In this document: positions 11,350 to 20,162 of the stretch, piece after piece
How positions within the stretch are numbered: position 1 is the stretch's first letter
Layout of the letters: every line of letters begins with the position of its first letter
NCBI GenBank assembly: GCA_043381765.1
Contig: JBHJMP010000599.1
Coordinates: forward strand, 1-23,189
DNA from: Collodictyon triciliatum
Taxonomy: Eukaryota; CRuMs
Direction: 5' to 3'
Length of the DNA: 23,189 nt
Notes under the pieces: model-generated
Database searches by the model: none
What the model saw: only the letters and a program-made list of their open reading frames with translations
Told to the model about the DNA's origin: nothing
Translations under genes and position numbers: made by a program

Positions 11350-12130
11350 ATGCAAAGGACATCACACACGCCAGCACAGGAGGAGAACAAGCCGCACCAC
11401 CCACCCGGCGTCAAGATGGCGTGTCCAAAGTGCGTGCGCGGCCACCGCGTGGGTTCCTGCACCCACTGGGCAGACCAGTCCATCCCGCTGCGCAGACGCG
11501 GCCGCCCACGCGCAGACGACGTCTCGCTGGCCACCATCAAAAAGTCGCCTTTGTTTCTCGCTGACATGCCACATCGTGATACTCTGTTTTGATGACCATC
11601 GCTCACGCAGAGTGTGTTTCTTGCAGGAATCTGTGTGTCCACTGCTGCGACAAGCCCGACCAGATCCAGTGTACGTGCGACCAAAGCCCCCTGCAAAAGA
11701 CGCAGCCTCACCCACGCCCAGGTCCACGCCTGCGTTTGCGTCTGCCACATATCCCCGCCCGTGCAGTGCACTCCGCGTCCGCTGCCCGTGACAGCCAGCG
11801 AGGTTGTTCCCTTCTCTATTGAGCACACATACGCACACAACCGCGAACAGAGCAAAGAGCAGAGAGCAACACACAAACCCGCATTAACCCACGCTCTTTC
11901 CAGGGGAGGACGAGACGCCGTCGCCTGATGCTAAGGATATCGAGGCCAAAGCACCCGAGCCATCTGCACCCCTGCGCATGTGCCCCTGTGACTGTGCCTA
12001 CACGCTGTGCCCCTGCTGGACATGCATCGCCTCGCAGTGCCCGTGCCTCGACTCGTGGGACCTTTCTGCCCTGCTCTCGCCCGCTGCGACCACCGCCCCG
12101 TCCTCCCCGTCTTCTGCAACCACTATCTGA
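11350..12130 (+). CDS. copper-fist transcription factor, Mac1/Ace1-like, 3 exons
   Basis: Exons 11350-11520, 11613-11802 and 11904-12130 join in phase (0 then 1) and encode 195 aa. Residues 20-79 form a copper-fist DNA-binding domain. GVKMACPKCVRGHR is followed by C-T-H, giving C25-x2-C28-x8-C37-x-H39, the exact zinc-ligand spacing of Amt1/Ace1. Next come the RRRGRP minor-groove motif at 48-53 and, across intron 1, CVSCR at 58-62 and CTC at 77-79, the copper-binding cysteines. After a basic low-complexity linker and an acidic stretch, residues 147-168 carry C-x-C-x-C-x4-C-x-C-x2-C-x4-C-x-C, like the copper-sensing repeats of Mac1. The family acts in the nucleus, activating genes for copper uptake or detoxification; which one is not decidable here. 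The acceptor at 11611-11612 was chosen because it keeps the CxxCR frame. Start 11350 leaves the conserved GVK intact. Confidence 0.85.
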
Positions 12131-12401
12131 GCATCCTTGCTCCCTTACTCTCTGCTCTCGTTCCCTGTTTCGGCTCGCTCTCCGAAATCCGCCCTCCCAC
12201 TTGCACATGCCCCTTCTCTTTCTCCTCTTGCTGTCTTGCACTCGTCGCCTCTTGTCTTGTTCTTTCTTCAGAGTAATTTGTCCCACCTGCCTAGCTCTCC
12301 ATTCTCCAAACTACCATTCATAAACAGAACCTGCTGTCCCCTTGGTGTTTGCAATCGGTCTCTATTTATGACGGGACGCAAGTCGGCCTGGGTTAGGCTG
12401 A

Positions 12402-12617
12402 TCAGAAGCAGTCGAGAACTGCGATAGTGTACGCTCCGTGGGCCAGCGCTGTCAATATTGCTCCGCCAAATAGTCTTCTCTGCAGGACTGGGTTCTTGCG
12501 GAAGCCGATCCGGATCAACGGCAGCAGCGGTGCATACGCCAGTGGGGCAAGAAGCAGCATGTTTGGGCCTCGCTTTGGTGGCTGCTCTCTATCTTTCACT
12601 TCCGGCTGCTTCTCCAT
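12402..12617 (-). CDS. small two-helix membrane protein, copy A
   Basis: Reads 71 aa from ATG at 12617 to TGA at 12402-12404. A polar N-terminus is followed by two hydrophobic segments (about residues 20-38 and 48-67). The core GPNMLLLAPLAYAPLLPLIR and the ending in Cys-Phe match the copy at 13547-13789. The frame stays open upstream to a TGA near 12682-12684, with an AG after a pyrimidine-rich tract (minus strand) near 12680. The true N-terminus may therefore be longer or come from an upstream exon, with the A/G-rich repeat inside an intron. It ends tail to tail with the copper-fist gene, 271 bp apart. The family is not recognised and no function is assigned; an organelle or ER membrane is likely from size and hydrophobicity only. 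Confidence 0.66.
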   Translation of the reverse strand: MEKQPEVKDREQPPKRGPNMLLLAPLAYAPLLPLIRIGFRKNPVLQRRLFGGAILTALAHGAYTIAVLDCF

Positions 12618-13546
12618 CTGTGTGATATGCTTTTCTGCTCTGGCTCTTTCTAAAGCTGCCCTGTCGGTGACTTTTGTGGGTCAGAGAGAGGAAGGTGGGA
12701 TGGATAGGTGGACAAAAGGGGATGAAAGAAAAAAAGAAAAAGAAAAAGAAAAAGAAAAAGAAAAAGAATAAAAGAAAAGAAAAAAAGAAAAAAAGAAAAA
12801 AAGAAAAAAAGAAAAAAAGAAAAAAAAGAAAAAAAAGAAAAAAAGAAAAAAAGAAAAAAAAGAAAAAAAGAAAAAAAGAAAAAAAGAAAAAAAGAAAAAA
12901 AGGGGCTTATGTCCGTTGTGGAGTGATTTGTGACGGAATAGTGGTTGTACCAGAGGCCCTTGCTGGGCAGCTCAATAAGGACAATACTCTTTTTCTTTCC
13001 TTTCTTTTCTTTTATTTGCGCTCTAAAGAAACTCGCAGTGGTTGTTGGCTGACGATAAGTGTTCAAACTATTACAAATGACAACAAAAAAATACTGAAAA
13101 AAAAGGATCTGGATATCATTTCAACCTTGCTGCCGGTTATTTCCGCCTTTAAAATCAGGCTAATTAAGTGGGTCCAAGGGCAGAGCAGAACTCTCGTGTT
13201 TTACAAGCAGGTCACAACCAACATCGCTGGCGATGCGCCTCAATGTGATTGTCTTTATTACCGCCCATGTTTTTTTTTTTGAAAGAAAAACAACAATGAC
13301 TCCGCAGGATTTTAGAGCAAAGTTCTTTCTCGCATAGAAGAGCCACAAATCAAAGATTCGTACGCCAAGAAAATCTAGAGGGTGCCCCAATATCATTTTA
13401 TTTTGGCTGGCTGAGTGTTTTACTTGGGGTGATATATACTTGTCCAGACTGAATGCATGCAGATTAACAGAGAATGAGGATTGAGAAGAAAAAAAAGACA
13501 GTGATGTAAAGCTGTGCTCATCTTTGTTTCGTCTGAATAAAGTGAA
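12618..13546. other. spacer between the two small membrane-protein genes
   Basis: Contains the A/G microsatellite at 12725-12901 and about 640 bp of mixed sequence. Open frames at 12900-13280 on the plus strand and 13160-13396 on the minus strand lack recognisable motifs or good starts and are not called. It presumably includes the promoter of copy A and the 3' UTR of copy B. Confidence 0.4.
12725..12901. repeat. (AAAAAG)n-type microsatellite
   Basis: About 175 bp of A-runs separated by single G, unit 6 changing to 7-8 bases in places. If copy A at 12402-12617 has an upstream exon, this would lie in its first intron as a long pyrimidine tract on the minus strand. Poly-Lys and poly-Phe frames across it are artefacts. 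Confidence 0.95.
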
Positions 13547-13789
13547 TCAAAAGCAACGTAAGTGTAAAATGGTGTATACTCCGTGAGTAAATGCGCTGCA
13601 TATTACCGTCGCAAATCCAACCCTTTGGAGAATCGGGTTATGCCTCAGGGTAATGCGAGTCAGCGGTAGCATGGGTGCATAAAAAAGGGGGACTACCAGC
13701 AGTGGACTTGGACCTTGCTTCGACAGTTGGTATTGCTTCTTTGCCAGTTGGCGCTCTGCTTCTGCATCTAGGACTGTATTGGCGCTCAT
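13547..13789 (-). CDS. small two-helix membrane protein, copy B
   Basis: Reads 80 aa from ATG at 13789 to TGA at 13547-13549. A charged, Gln/Lys-containing N-terminus (residues 1-25) precedes two hydrophobic segments. Shared with copy A: GP near residue 28, YAP-x-LPL-x-RI, R-x-NP-x-LQR, a second segment with HG-x-YTI, and the C-terminal Cys-Phe. Same orientation as copy A with about 930 bp between, so a tandem duplication followed by clear divergence is the simplest reading. The family is unknown to me. Conservation of both helices and the C-terminus between diverged copies argues that both are real genes under selection. Confidence 0.72.
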   Translation of the reverse strand: MSANTVLDAEAERQLAKKQYQLSKQGPSPLLVVPLFYAPMLPLTRITLRHNPILQRVGFATVICSAFTHGVYTILHLRCF

Positions 13790-14316
13790 CCTCGAAACTG
13801 ATTCGGCGTATTTTAAGTTTTAATAATGTTAAAAAGATATCGAAATCGCAAGTGTTTGGACGATATGGCTTAGGATGGTGACAGAATCAGCCACTGATTA
13901 CTAGCGGAGTCTGCAGCATCATCTCCTGACATAAAAAGTGTCTCGAATCTAATCATTTCGCATTTTTGATTATGAAATGCGACTTTATCTTATAAGTGGG
14001 GCCATTAACTATTTGTTGCAAACACAAAGACACCCCAAATCCCGCTCGAAGGCTCCTCTGCAGCCCATATACCGGCGTCAGGGGTTTAACCGCCCGCTAC
14101 AATTAGCCTATTGGGTGGATGATTTCCATTTACGGAATTATTAGAATTAAGATTATATATTAATATTAATCGGATTAATGGATAGTATAGACATAAATCA
14201 TATGAGCATATAATAATTGTATATATACATAATGTTTCCATTACTTTGTGGTTTTACATAATTAGTAAATTTCACTGAATCTACCATGAGTGCGTCCCAA
14301 AACACCCAGTCAATAC
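13790..14316. other. intergenic region between divergent genes
   Basis: About 530 bp lie between the start of copy B (minus) and the small ORF at 14317 (plus), so this may act as a bidirectional promoter region. It is strongly AT-rich from 14100 to 14280. No gene or RNA was recognised. An upstream ATG at 14286 opens an overlapping frame and may be an upstream ORF or an alternative start. Confidence 0.4.
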
Positions 14317-14700
14317 ATGATTTTGAATTTCCACGAGAATACTCCAGTGATCAAACACATCAACGCGTCGAATACACTGGCGGACGTGGCCTATTATGTG
14401 CGGGTGGCGGAGTGGCTCCGGTGCGGGGGTGCGATCGGCGATGGGCAGAGAGATTTTTATATACATGCAGAGAGAGAGAGAGAGAGTGGCACACACTCGG
14501 AGGGCCCCTTAAGCGACGCGGACGACTCTTCGTCGTGTTCTCGGATCATGTTAGAGCGATCCAGCCCACACGGACAGGGCGATCACCTGTTGCGCAGCCT
14601 CTGCATGAAGCCTTGCCAAAAAAAAAAAAAACAAAAAACAAAAACTTTGTCGGGCCACAAGGCCGGCATTCAGAGTCACAGCTCTTGTTGTACCCTGTAA
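14317..14700 (+). CDS. hypothetical protein, serine/charged-rich C-terminal half
   Basis: Unspliced frame of 127 aa from ATG at 14317 to TAA at 14698-14700. Residues 1-50 look folded and partly helical (NTLADVAYYVRVAEWLRCGG). The middle holds an Arg-Glu stretch encoded by an (AG)n microsatellite, followed by a Ser/Asp-rich region. The end is Lys-rich because the frame runs through an A-rich tract at 14619-14645, so the last 30 residues may be untranslated or reached only without splicing. A second overlapping frame starts at ATG 14286; codon usage favours the frame chosen here. The family is not recognised. It lies 148 bp upstream of the reticulon-like gene on the same strand. Confidence 0.45.
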   Translation: MILNFHENTPVIKHINASNTLADVAYYVRVAEWLRCGGAIGDGQRDFYIHAERERESGTHSEGPLSDADDSSSCSRIMLERSSPHGQGDHLLRSLCMKPCQKKKKQKTKTLSGHKAGIQSHSSCCTL

Positions 14701-14848
14701 ATGTGTTCCCGCTTACTTCTGAGGCAGCTTGAGCCGCGCTCTATCTCCTCCTGCTTTGCTCCTCCCTTTTCCTTTCTTCTCGGCTTGAGTCTGCGGCACC
14801 CGCAAAAACTCACCTGCACGTGACACAGATCCTTTCGAAATCATCAGC

Positions 14849-16710
14849 ATGGAGTCCAACGGAGCCGGTAAACAAGGCCGCATCAAACAAGTGGAAAAGA
14901 TCCTCGCCAACAACAAGGACCTTGTGAGCTGACTTTGATATTTTTGCCTCTATTTATCTTGTCAGTGGTAACGCAAACACTTGTATATGCAGAGGTACTA
15001 AACTGGTTTCTCCACACTCCCCAGGTTCTCTTCTTGCAGGACATTCTCCTGTGGAATCTCCCTGGCCTCTTCTTGGGCCTGCTTGCTGCTTTTACCTTCT
15101 ACTATGTGTAAGTCTCAGACTTTTCCTCTGATCTGTAACCACTCGTTTGGTCGTTTTCGCTTTGCCTTGTGCTTCACCAATCGGCTCTGGGGACTCAGTC
15201 ACAATGCTTTCTGACACACTGTGCTTACTTTACTGCAGGTCGCTATTCTACTCAGAGTCCACCATCCTCAGCAACCTTACGCTCCTGATCATGTTTGGCC
15301 TGATCGTTCGTTTCCTCTACGACATCTCTTTGGTCTCGCACAAGAAGCAGCTCGTATGCTAATCTCGATCCTACCTGCCTGTTTTTTTTTTTCTTATGTG
15401 TGTAATCTTGTGCCAACATGCCGTGACACTTTCTCTCTCGTCAAGGGCGAACAAAACAAAACAAAACAAAACAAAACAAAACAAAACAAAACAAAACAAA
15501 ACAAAACAAAACAAAACAAAACAAAACAAAACAAAACAAAACAAAACAAAACAAAACAAAAACGCGTCTTGGATGCCTACCATAACTCCTCATCTTTTTC
15601 TGCCAGAATGCTGCGATTGTTAACTTCCACAAGTCCCATGCTCGTAAGAATGTCGACCCCTACTCCATCTCTGAGTTGGCTGCTATCGCTATCAAGATCG
15701 AGGAGCTCCCAGTTCAGATCGTCGGCTACTTTGACGGAATCAAGAGCAAGAGCAATTCTTTCGTATGTTATCTATGAAACATGTATGTGTATACGTTTCT
15801 TATTATGTTTCCTATTTGGATGAGCTGATTTCGTATGTTCACCATATCAATGGTACTTACAATACTGTCAAATACATAGTTTTCTGGACTCCTCATTCTG
15901 ATCCTTTATGGGCTTTCCTTCTTGTTTGACCTTCTCCCTGGTGCTATTTTCTTCTACTTAGTGGGTAAGTATGATATAAAACTGCTTATAAGTGCTCCAT
16001 TCTCCAGCCACATAGAGTATCAATCGTATTTTTGTAATACGATGCACCCACCCAAAGCTGAAAGCGTGCCTTTATACCCTGCTTTCATACAAAGTCATTC
16101 TAAATCTGAATCTCCCAGACGTATTTACCTTAGCAATTAAAGCTAACACGCTTTTCTGAACAGGAATCTTAGTTCTTTGCACCCCTCGCATCTACCGCAG
16201 CGACTACCACCTCGTCTTCTACAAGTACACTACATCGGACCCTAACAGATATGAATACACTTTCAACACCACGCAACATATCAGCTCACTTGACACTATC
16301 ACAGGAAAACCGTGGATGCCATTCTTCTGGCCGACAGCTTCATCCCCCGTGCCGCAGCCGTCAGCGGAAACGTGCAGCAACGCACACTCAAGGATCTCCA
16401 ACAGATGGCCACTGAGGGCATCACAAACGCTTCGGCCGCCCTTCAGGAGGGGTACCAGCAGGCCCGCCACCAGATCGAACACGTGAAGGATAACCTGCCC
16501 CAATACATCGAGCAGGCCCAGCGCGAGGTCAAGGAGCAATCCAAGATCATCGTTCAAGACCTGCAGAAGCAGGCCGAAGTCCTAGCCCAGAACGTCCAAC
16601 AGGAGGTCCAGGAGCAGCTTTCCAACCCAGAGAACCAGAAGGCGCTCTATGAGGCCGCCATTTCCATTGCGCAGACATCCTCTGCCCAGCCCGACGAGGA
16701 ATCCAAGTAA
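14849..16710 (+). CDS. reticulon-like ER membrane-shaping protein, 7 exons
   Basis: Exons 14849-14923, 15025-15107, 15239-15353, 15607-15762, 15880-15964, 16164-16224 and 16305-16710 join in phase to 326 aa. Exon 2 could instead start at 15040. A short basic N-terminus is followed by DILLWNLPG and a long hydrophobic hairpin (about residues 27-80), a hydrophilic loop (85-143), a second hairpin (144-185, GLSFLFDLLPGAIFF) and P-R-I-Y before the tail. This is the order and spacing of a reticulon homology domain, which inserts as wedges in ER tubule membranes. Residues 192-326 form a Gln/Ala-rich amphipathic helical tail without membrane segments. Several donors here are near-consensus GTAAGT or GTATGT. 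REEP/Yop1 is an alternative family but fits less well. Confidence 0.82.
15451..15561. repeat. (ACAAA)n pentanucleotide microsatellite in an intron
   Basis: About 22 perfect copies of a five-base unit within intron 3 of the reticulon-like gene (15354-15606). Length polymorphism is likely. Confidence 0.97.
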
Positions 16711-16859
16711 GGGAGATGCTTCATGCATGTCTCTGCTGCCCTTCATCCCGCCGCACCAGAAACCGCAGCCAAAAGAAAATCGCATCCATCCATCCAAAAT
16801 GCATATCTCCTCCACTCTTTATTTCCCACTTTCCCTTCACGCCCCTTATCCTTCACTCC

Positions 16860-17229
16860 ATGGCCATGTTCTTGTGTCTTCTCCTTGCATTCACGAGCAA
16901 CTTGAGGACGCCGGTCAGAAGCCACGCAAAGACGCGGCGGGCGCATACACACTCTTTTTTAGCCGGGCCCTTGGATTTTGCCGTTCAGGAAGAGGAGAAT
17001 GCTTGACTTGGCCCCTCTCGAGGTCACCCGAATAAACTCTCCATCCCCTGAGTTCCCCCTCGTGTCCAGTGCATCAACCCTTCCTGGTGATGCCGCGCCC
17101 AAACACCACGCACAGCAGCAGATTTTAGAAGGGTTCCTTGATTCAAGCTGCTGCCACGAGTGCGAGATTGGGAGCGTTCTGCCTACGCCGACAATCATCA
17201 CCCTACCGAAAGAACGTGAATTGGCCTAG
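16860..17229 (+). CDS. doubtful small hypothetical protein, 2 exons
   Basis: Exon 16860-16913 would encode a hydrophobic, signal-peptide-like start (MAMFLCLLLAFTSN). It joins in phase to 16993-17229, with ordinary codon usage and a Cys pair near the end (CCHEC), stop TAG at 17227-17229, 96 aa in total. Against it: an AATAAA at 17031-17036 inside the frame could be the poly(A) signal of the reticulon-like gene 320 bp upstream, making all of this 3' UTR. No homologue is recognised. The rest of 16711-17393 shows no other gene. Confidence 0.3.
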
Positions 17230-17393
17230 AATATGCTTTTATGAATGCATTCACTAAACAGCAATCATTCTCGCGTCAAATAGTCCGCTGGTCGGGCGCA
17301 GACAGCGCGTCCTCTCCTCTGCAATCGGAATCCGCGGGTAGAAGTTGCCGTTTGTACATGTCCTGTGGCTGCATCGCACAGAGAGGCGGGGTG

Positions 17394-18439
17394 TTATGGA
17401 TGCGGTGAATATGACAGAAAGGCAAGCGGAAGCTGATCGAAGGAGGCGGGCGGCTCTCCTGCGCAGCACAGATATTTGCCGCCGTCTTCAAAGTCCTGTA
17501 GTGTCCGGATGATAGTTGAGCGATCTTGCCGGTAGACCTACATGCGTGTTGCAGATTTGAACGGGCATCCAGAAAAAAATACCACATAAATAAGAAAGGT
17601 CAATGAGGCATATCATAGTACACTGCGTTCTATGAATGATACTATGGAGAAAGGAGGTGGAGAAAAGATTTGGCTAGCATGATGGTAATATATGCCAAGA
17701 TTATTGTTGCTTTTATTGCCTACTTTTTTAACTGCTCCGGTGCACAATTTCAAAATCCTCGTCATGTCATCCAACACCTGCTGGAGATTCTTGTAATGCC
17801 CCTTGACTATCATAGACTCACCTTCGTGATGCTTGTCACCTTACATACAAGGAAAAGAAAATAAAAATAAAAAAAAGACAAACTCCGTAAAGGTCTTGTT
17901 AGCGAATGCGTGTCAAGTGCATCTCAGCCATCCAATATATAAATTAAATAAAAATGAATAATCAGGGGAGGATGAAAGCGCAGTCAGGGAAAGTACCGTT
18001 TCGGAAGATTGTTACCACAGGCGGCTTTTTTACAACGGAGCCACTCCGCGGCTTTTGAATTGGGGAGGAAAGCCCACCCCGTTTTCTATCGAGCCGCGAA
18101 GTGGACTGGACATAAGGATCACGAGTTGCAGAACACGTCCAACCTGTTGAATTATCGCCAGGCTTTAGAGACTCATCCTGGCTTCAAAGTGGCGGATGCA
18201 GCAGGCTGGTGAGACACAAACCCGAAAACTCAACCACGTCCTCTCGGCCGGCCAAGCCTCGTCCGTGTCCCTCGTGGTCGAACCGCTCCCTGTGAGAGCC
18301 CTATACAAACGCTGTCACTCTAAGAAGCACAATAACCAACAGGACAGACAAAAGCGTCCACACACAGCAAATCAACTAGGCAAACCGTGAAAGAGGCAGG
18401 ATCTGCGAGCCGCTCAAAGATGCTTGCCTTTTGGGACAT
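17394..18439 (-). CDS. apicortin: partial p25-alpha (TPPP) motif plus doublecortin domain, 5 exons
   Basis: Exons on the minus strand, 5' to 3': 18439-18386, 18300-18238, 18177-17997, 17839-17724, 17537-17394, about 185 aa. Residues 6-39 hold the C-terminal p25-alpha/TPPP signature: IFERLADPASFTG, then SHRERFDHEGHGRGLAGRED. After a basic linker, residues 93-172 form a doublecortin domain: VVTIFRNGD, a helix with LQQVLDDMTRIL, TGAVKKVY, and LQDFEDGGKYLCCAGEPP. This two-part architecture defines apicortins, microtubule-binding and stabilising proteins. Each junction keeps phase, and the doublecortin core is rebuilt across three introns. Uncertain points: exon 2 may end 3 nt later. The frame is also open upstream of the chosen ATG to 18538 with Ser-rich sequence, so an N-terminal extension is likely. 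It is convergent with the plus-strand genes at 14849-17229. Confidence 0.88.
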
Positions 18440-18539
18440 AAAGCTCCCTGGTGCGCTCGTGTATTCGAAGGAGGCTTGGGTTTGCGAAGAGGAGCGAGCA
18501 AGGAACAAATCTGGCGTGGGCAACGAAGAGTCACTCCAT

Positions 18540-19253
18540 TAAGTCGAGAGTGCCACTTGCTGAGGTTGGCCATCCACCATCCTGAACTCCATGTTGCTTA
18601 TCCCCAATTTTTTTCTTGATTGTTTTGTTTTGCTTGACCCTTGGATCGAGTTCTGGACTCAGTGTAAGTCACGGACGGCTCGGTGAGAAAATACCAGTGC
18701 TGCGGCCAATTTCTAATGAGCTTCGCGCAATAATCTGCGTACAGCAGTGATTAACACCTTCTCATAGTTTCTTTTTTGATAGCAATTTATCTCATGGTTA
18801 AATAGATTTATAAGTAAATCAAGGAAGGAAAGAGAAGTGGAAAAGAAAATGATAAACGGGTGATGAAAATAGAACAGTGGATTCCCCCGACTATCTTGAT
18901 TATCTTTGAGATTTTGAAGCTTGTGTTTCAAGTGGAGTAGGTAATATAGGGAAAGGAGCATGACAACGAGTGAGCGTGTTTGGAAACGATTTCGGTTCCA
19001 TGTTATTTTTTGTCTCCTTTTCTCGGGACAAAACTCGTAGTCCTGCCGAATAGCAAGTGTAGGAGAATAACAACACGCCACGAATTTTTCTGGCGAGGCG
19101 AGAGGGAAAGACCGATAAACAGCTCTCCATAAAGCAGAAGCAAAGAGCTAGGCGCCGCATTTTACATTCCGTCTGCTATTTTCGTTATTTTTCTCTTTTT
19201 TTAAAAAAGGATTATGTGTTTTCATAGACGTCATTAAAAATGACCGAGTGATA
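18540..19253. other. intergenic region between the apicortin and glutamine-rich genes
   Basis: Presumed promoter of apicortin and 3' UTR of the glutamine-rich gene, both minus strand. An ATG at 18592 opens in the same frame as apicortin exon 1 but meets TAA at 18539-18541. Frames at 18713-19160 on the minus strand overlap one another and show no family features, so none is called. Confidence 0.4.
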
Positions 19254-19867
19254 TTAATAGATACTTGGTATGGAGAATATGTTAAAATGGCAAACAAAAA
19301 AACAAAAAAGAAACAACAAAATACCCTTTCCCTCTACTCCAGTTCCAGACGTCATATTTAATCTACCAGAGAGCGGGCTGTGATGTTCATTCGTCTCTTG
19401 TAGCCTAGGCAGGGTTCGCATTCTTTCTGATTCATGCAGAGACACTTGATGGCGAACTCTAACGTGGTTTTCATCCCACCATTTAAGGCAAGCCTGTTTT
19501 ATGTGGGTCGTAGGGATTAGAAGGGGAAATACGAGTTTTTTTTCTTATTAATTCAAAATATTTCTTGATATATATGACAAATCCTCTATCGTTATGTTTT
19601 TATTTCCTTTTTTTTTTATGGCAGATAGACTTCCTTAGAACCATCTAAGGGGTTGATATAATACCTCTTCTGAGTATATATTTTTGATGAAGCCAACAGC
19701 TTGTATGGTGAATGAATGCCCAGGTATGTCGTATGCAACGTAGGCGATGATGGAGTCCTTCAAGAGAAATCAACGCCATTTAAACATATGCAATGGAACT
19801 TGAATCCTGCAACTAAAATATGGACGCACTACGGGTAATATTGGGACATATAAACATCTTAACCAGT

Positions 19868-19966
<99 letters not shown>

Positions 19967-20066
19967 NNNNNNNNNNNNNNNNNNNNNNNNNNNNNNNNNN
20001 NNNNNNNNNNNNNNNNNNNNNNNNNNNNNNNNNNNNNNNNNNNNNNNNNNNNNNNNNNNNNNNNNN

Positions 20067-20162
<96 letters not shown>

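Noticed and set aside
11115-11876. 253-aa minus-strand frame opposite the copper-fist gene
   Set aside because: Shadow of a GC-rich coding region; the plus strand has clear copper-fist motifs and consistent splice phases.
12650-13282. Long Lys-rich (plus) and Phe-rich (minus) frames
   Set aside because: Arise from the (AAAAAG)n tract; flanking parts show no recognisable protein features.
14755-14761. TTTGCTC, a Mac1-type copper response element, 88 bp upstream of the reticulon-like start (another in inverse at 11850-11856 in a copper-fist intron)
   Set aside because: A 7-mer expected by chance in 23 kb, not paired as functional elements usually are, and no reason to link reticulon to copper.
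15371-15632. Repeating FVLFC/KTKQN frames
   Set aside because: Translation of the intronic ACAAA repeat; not a CRISPR array because there are no unique spacers.
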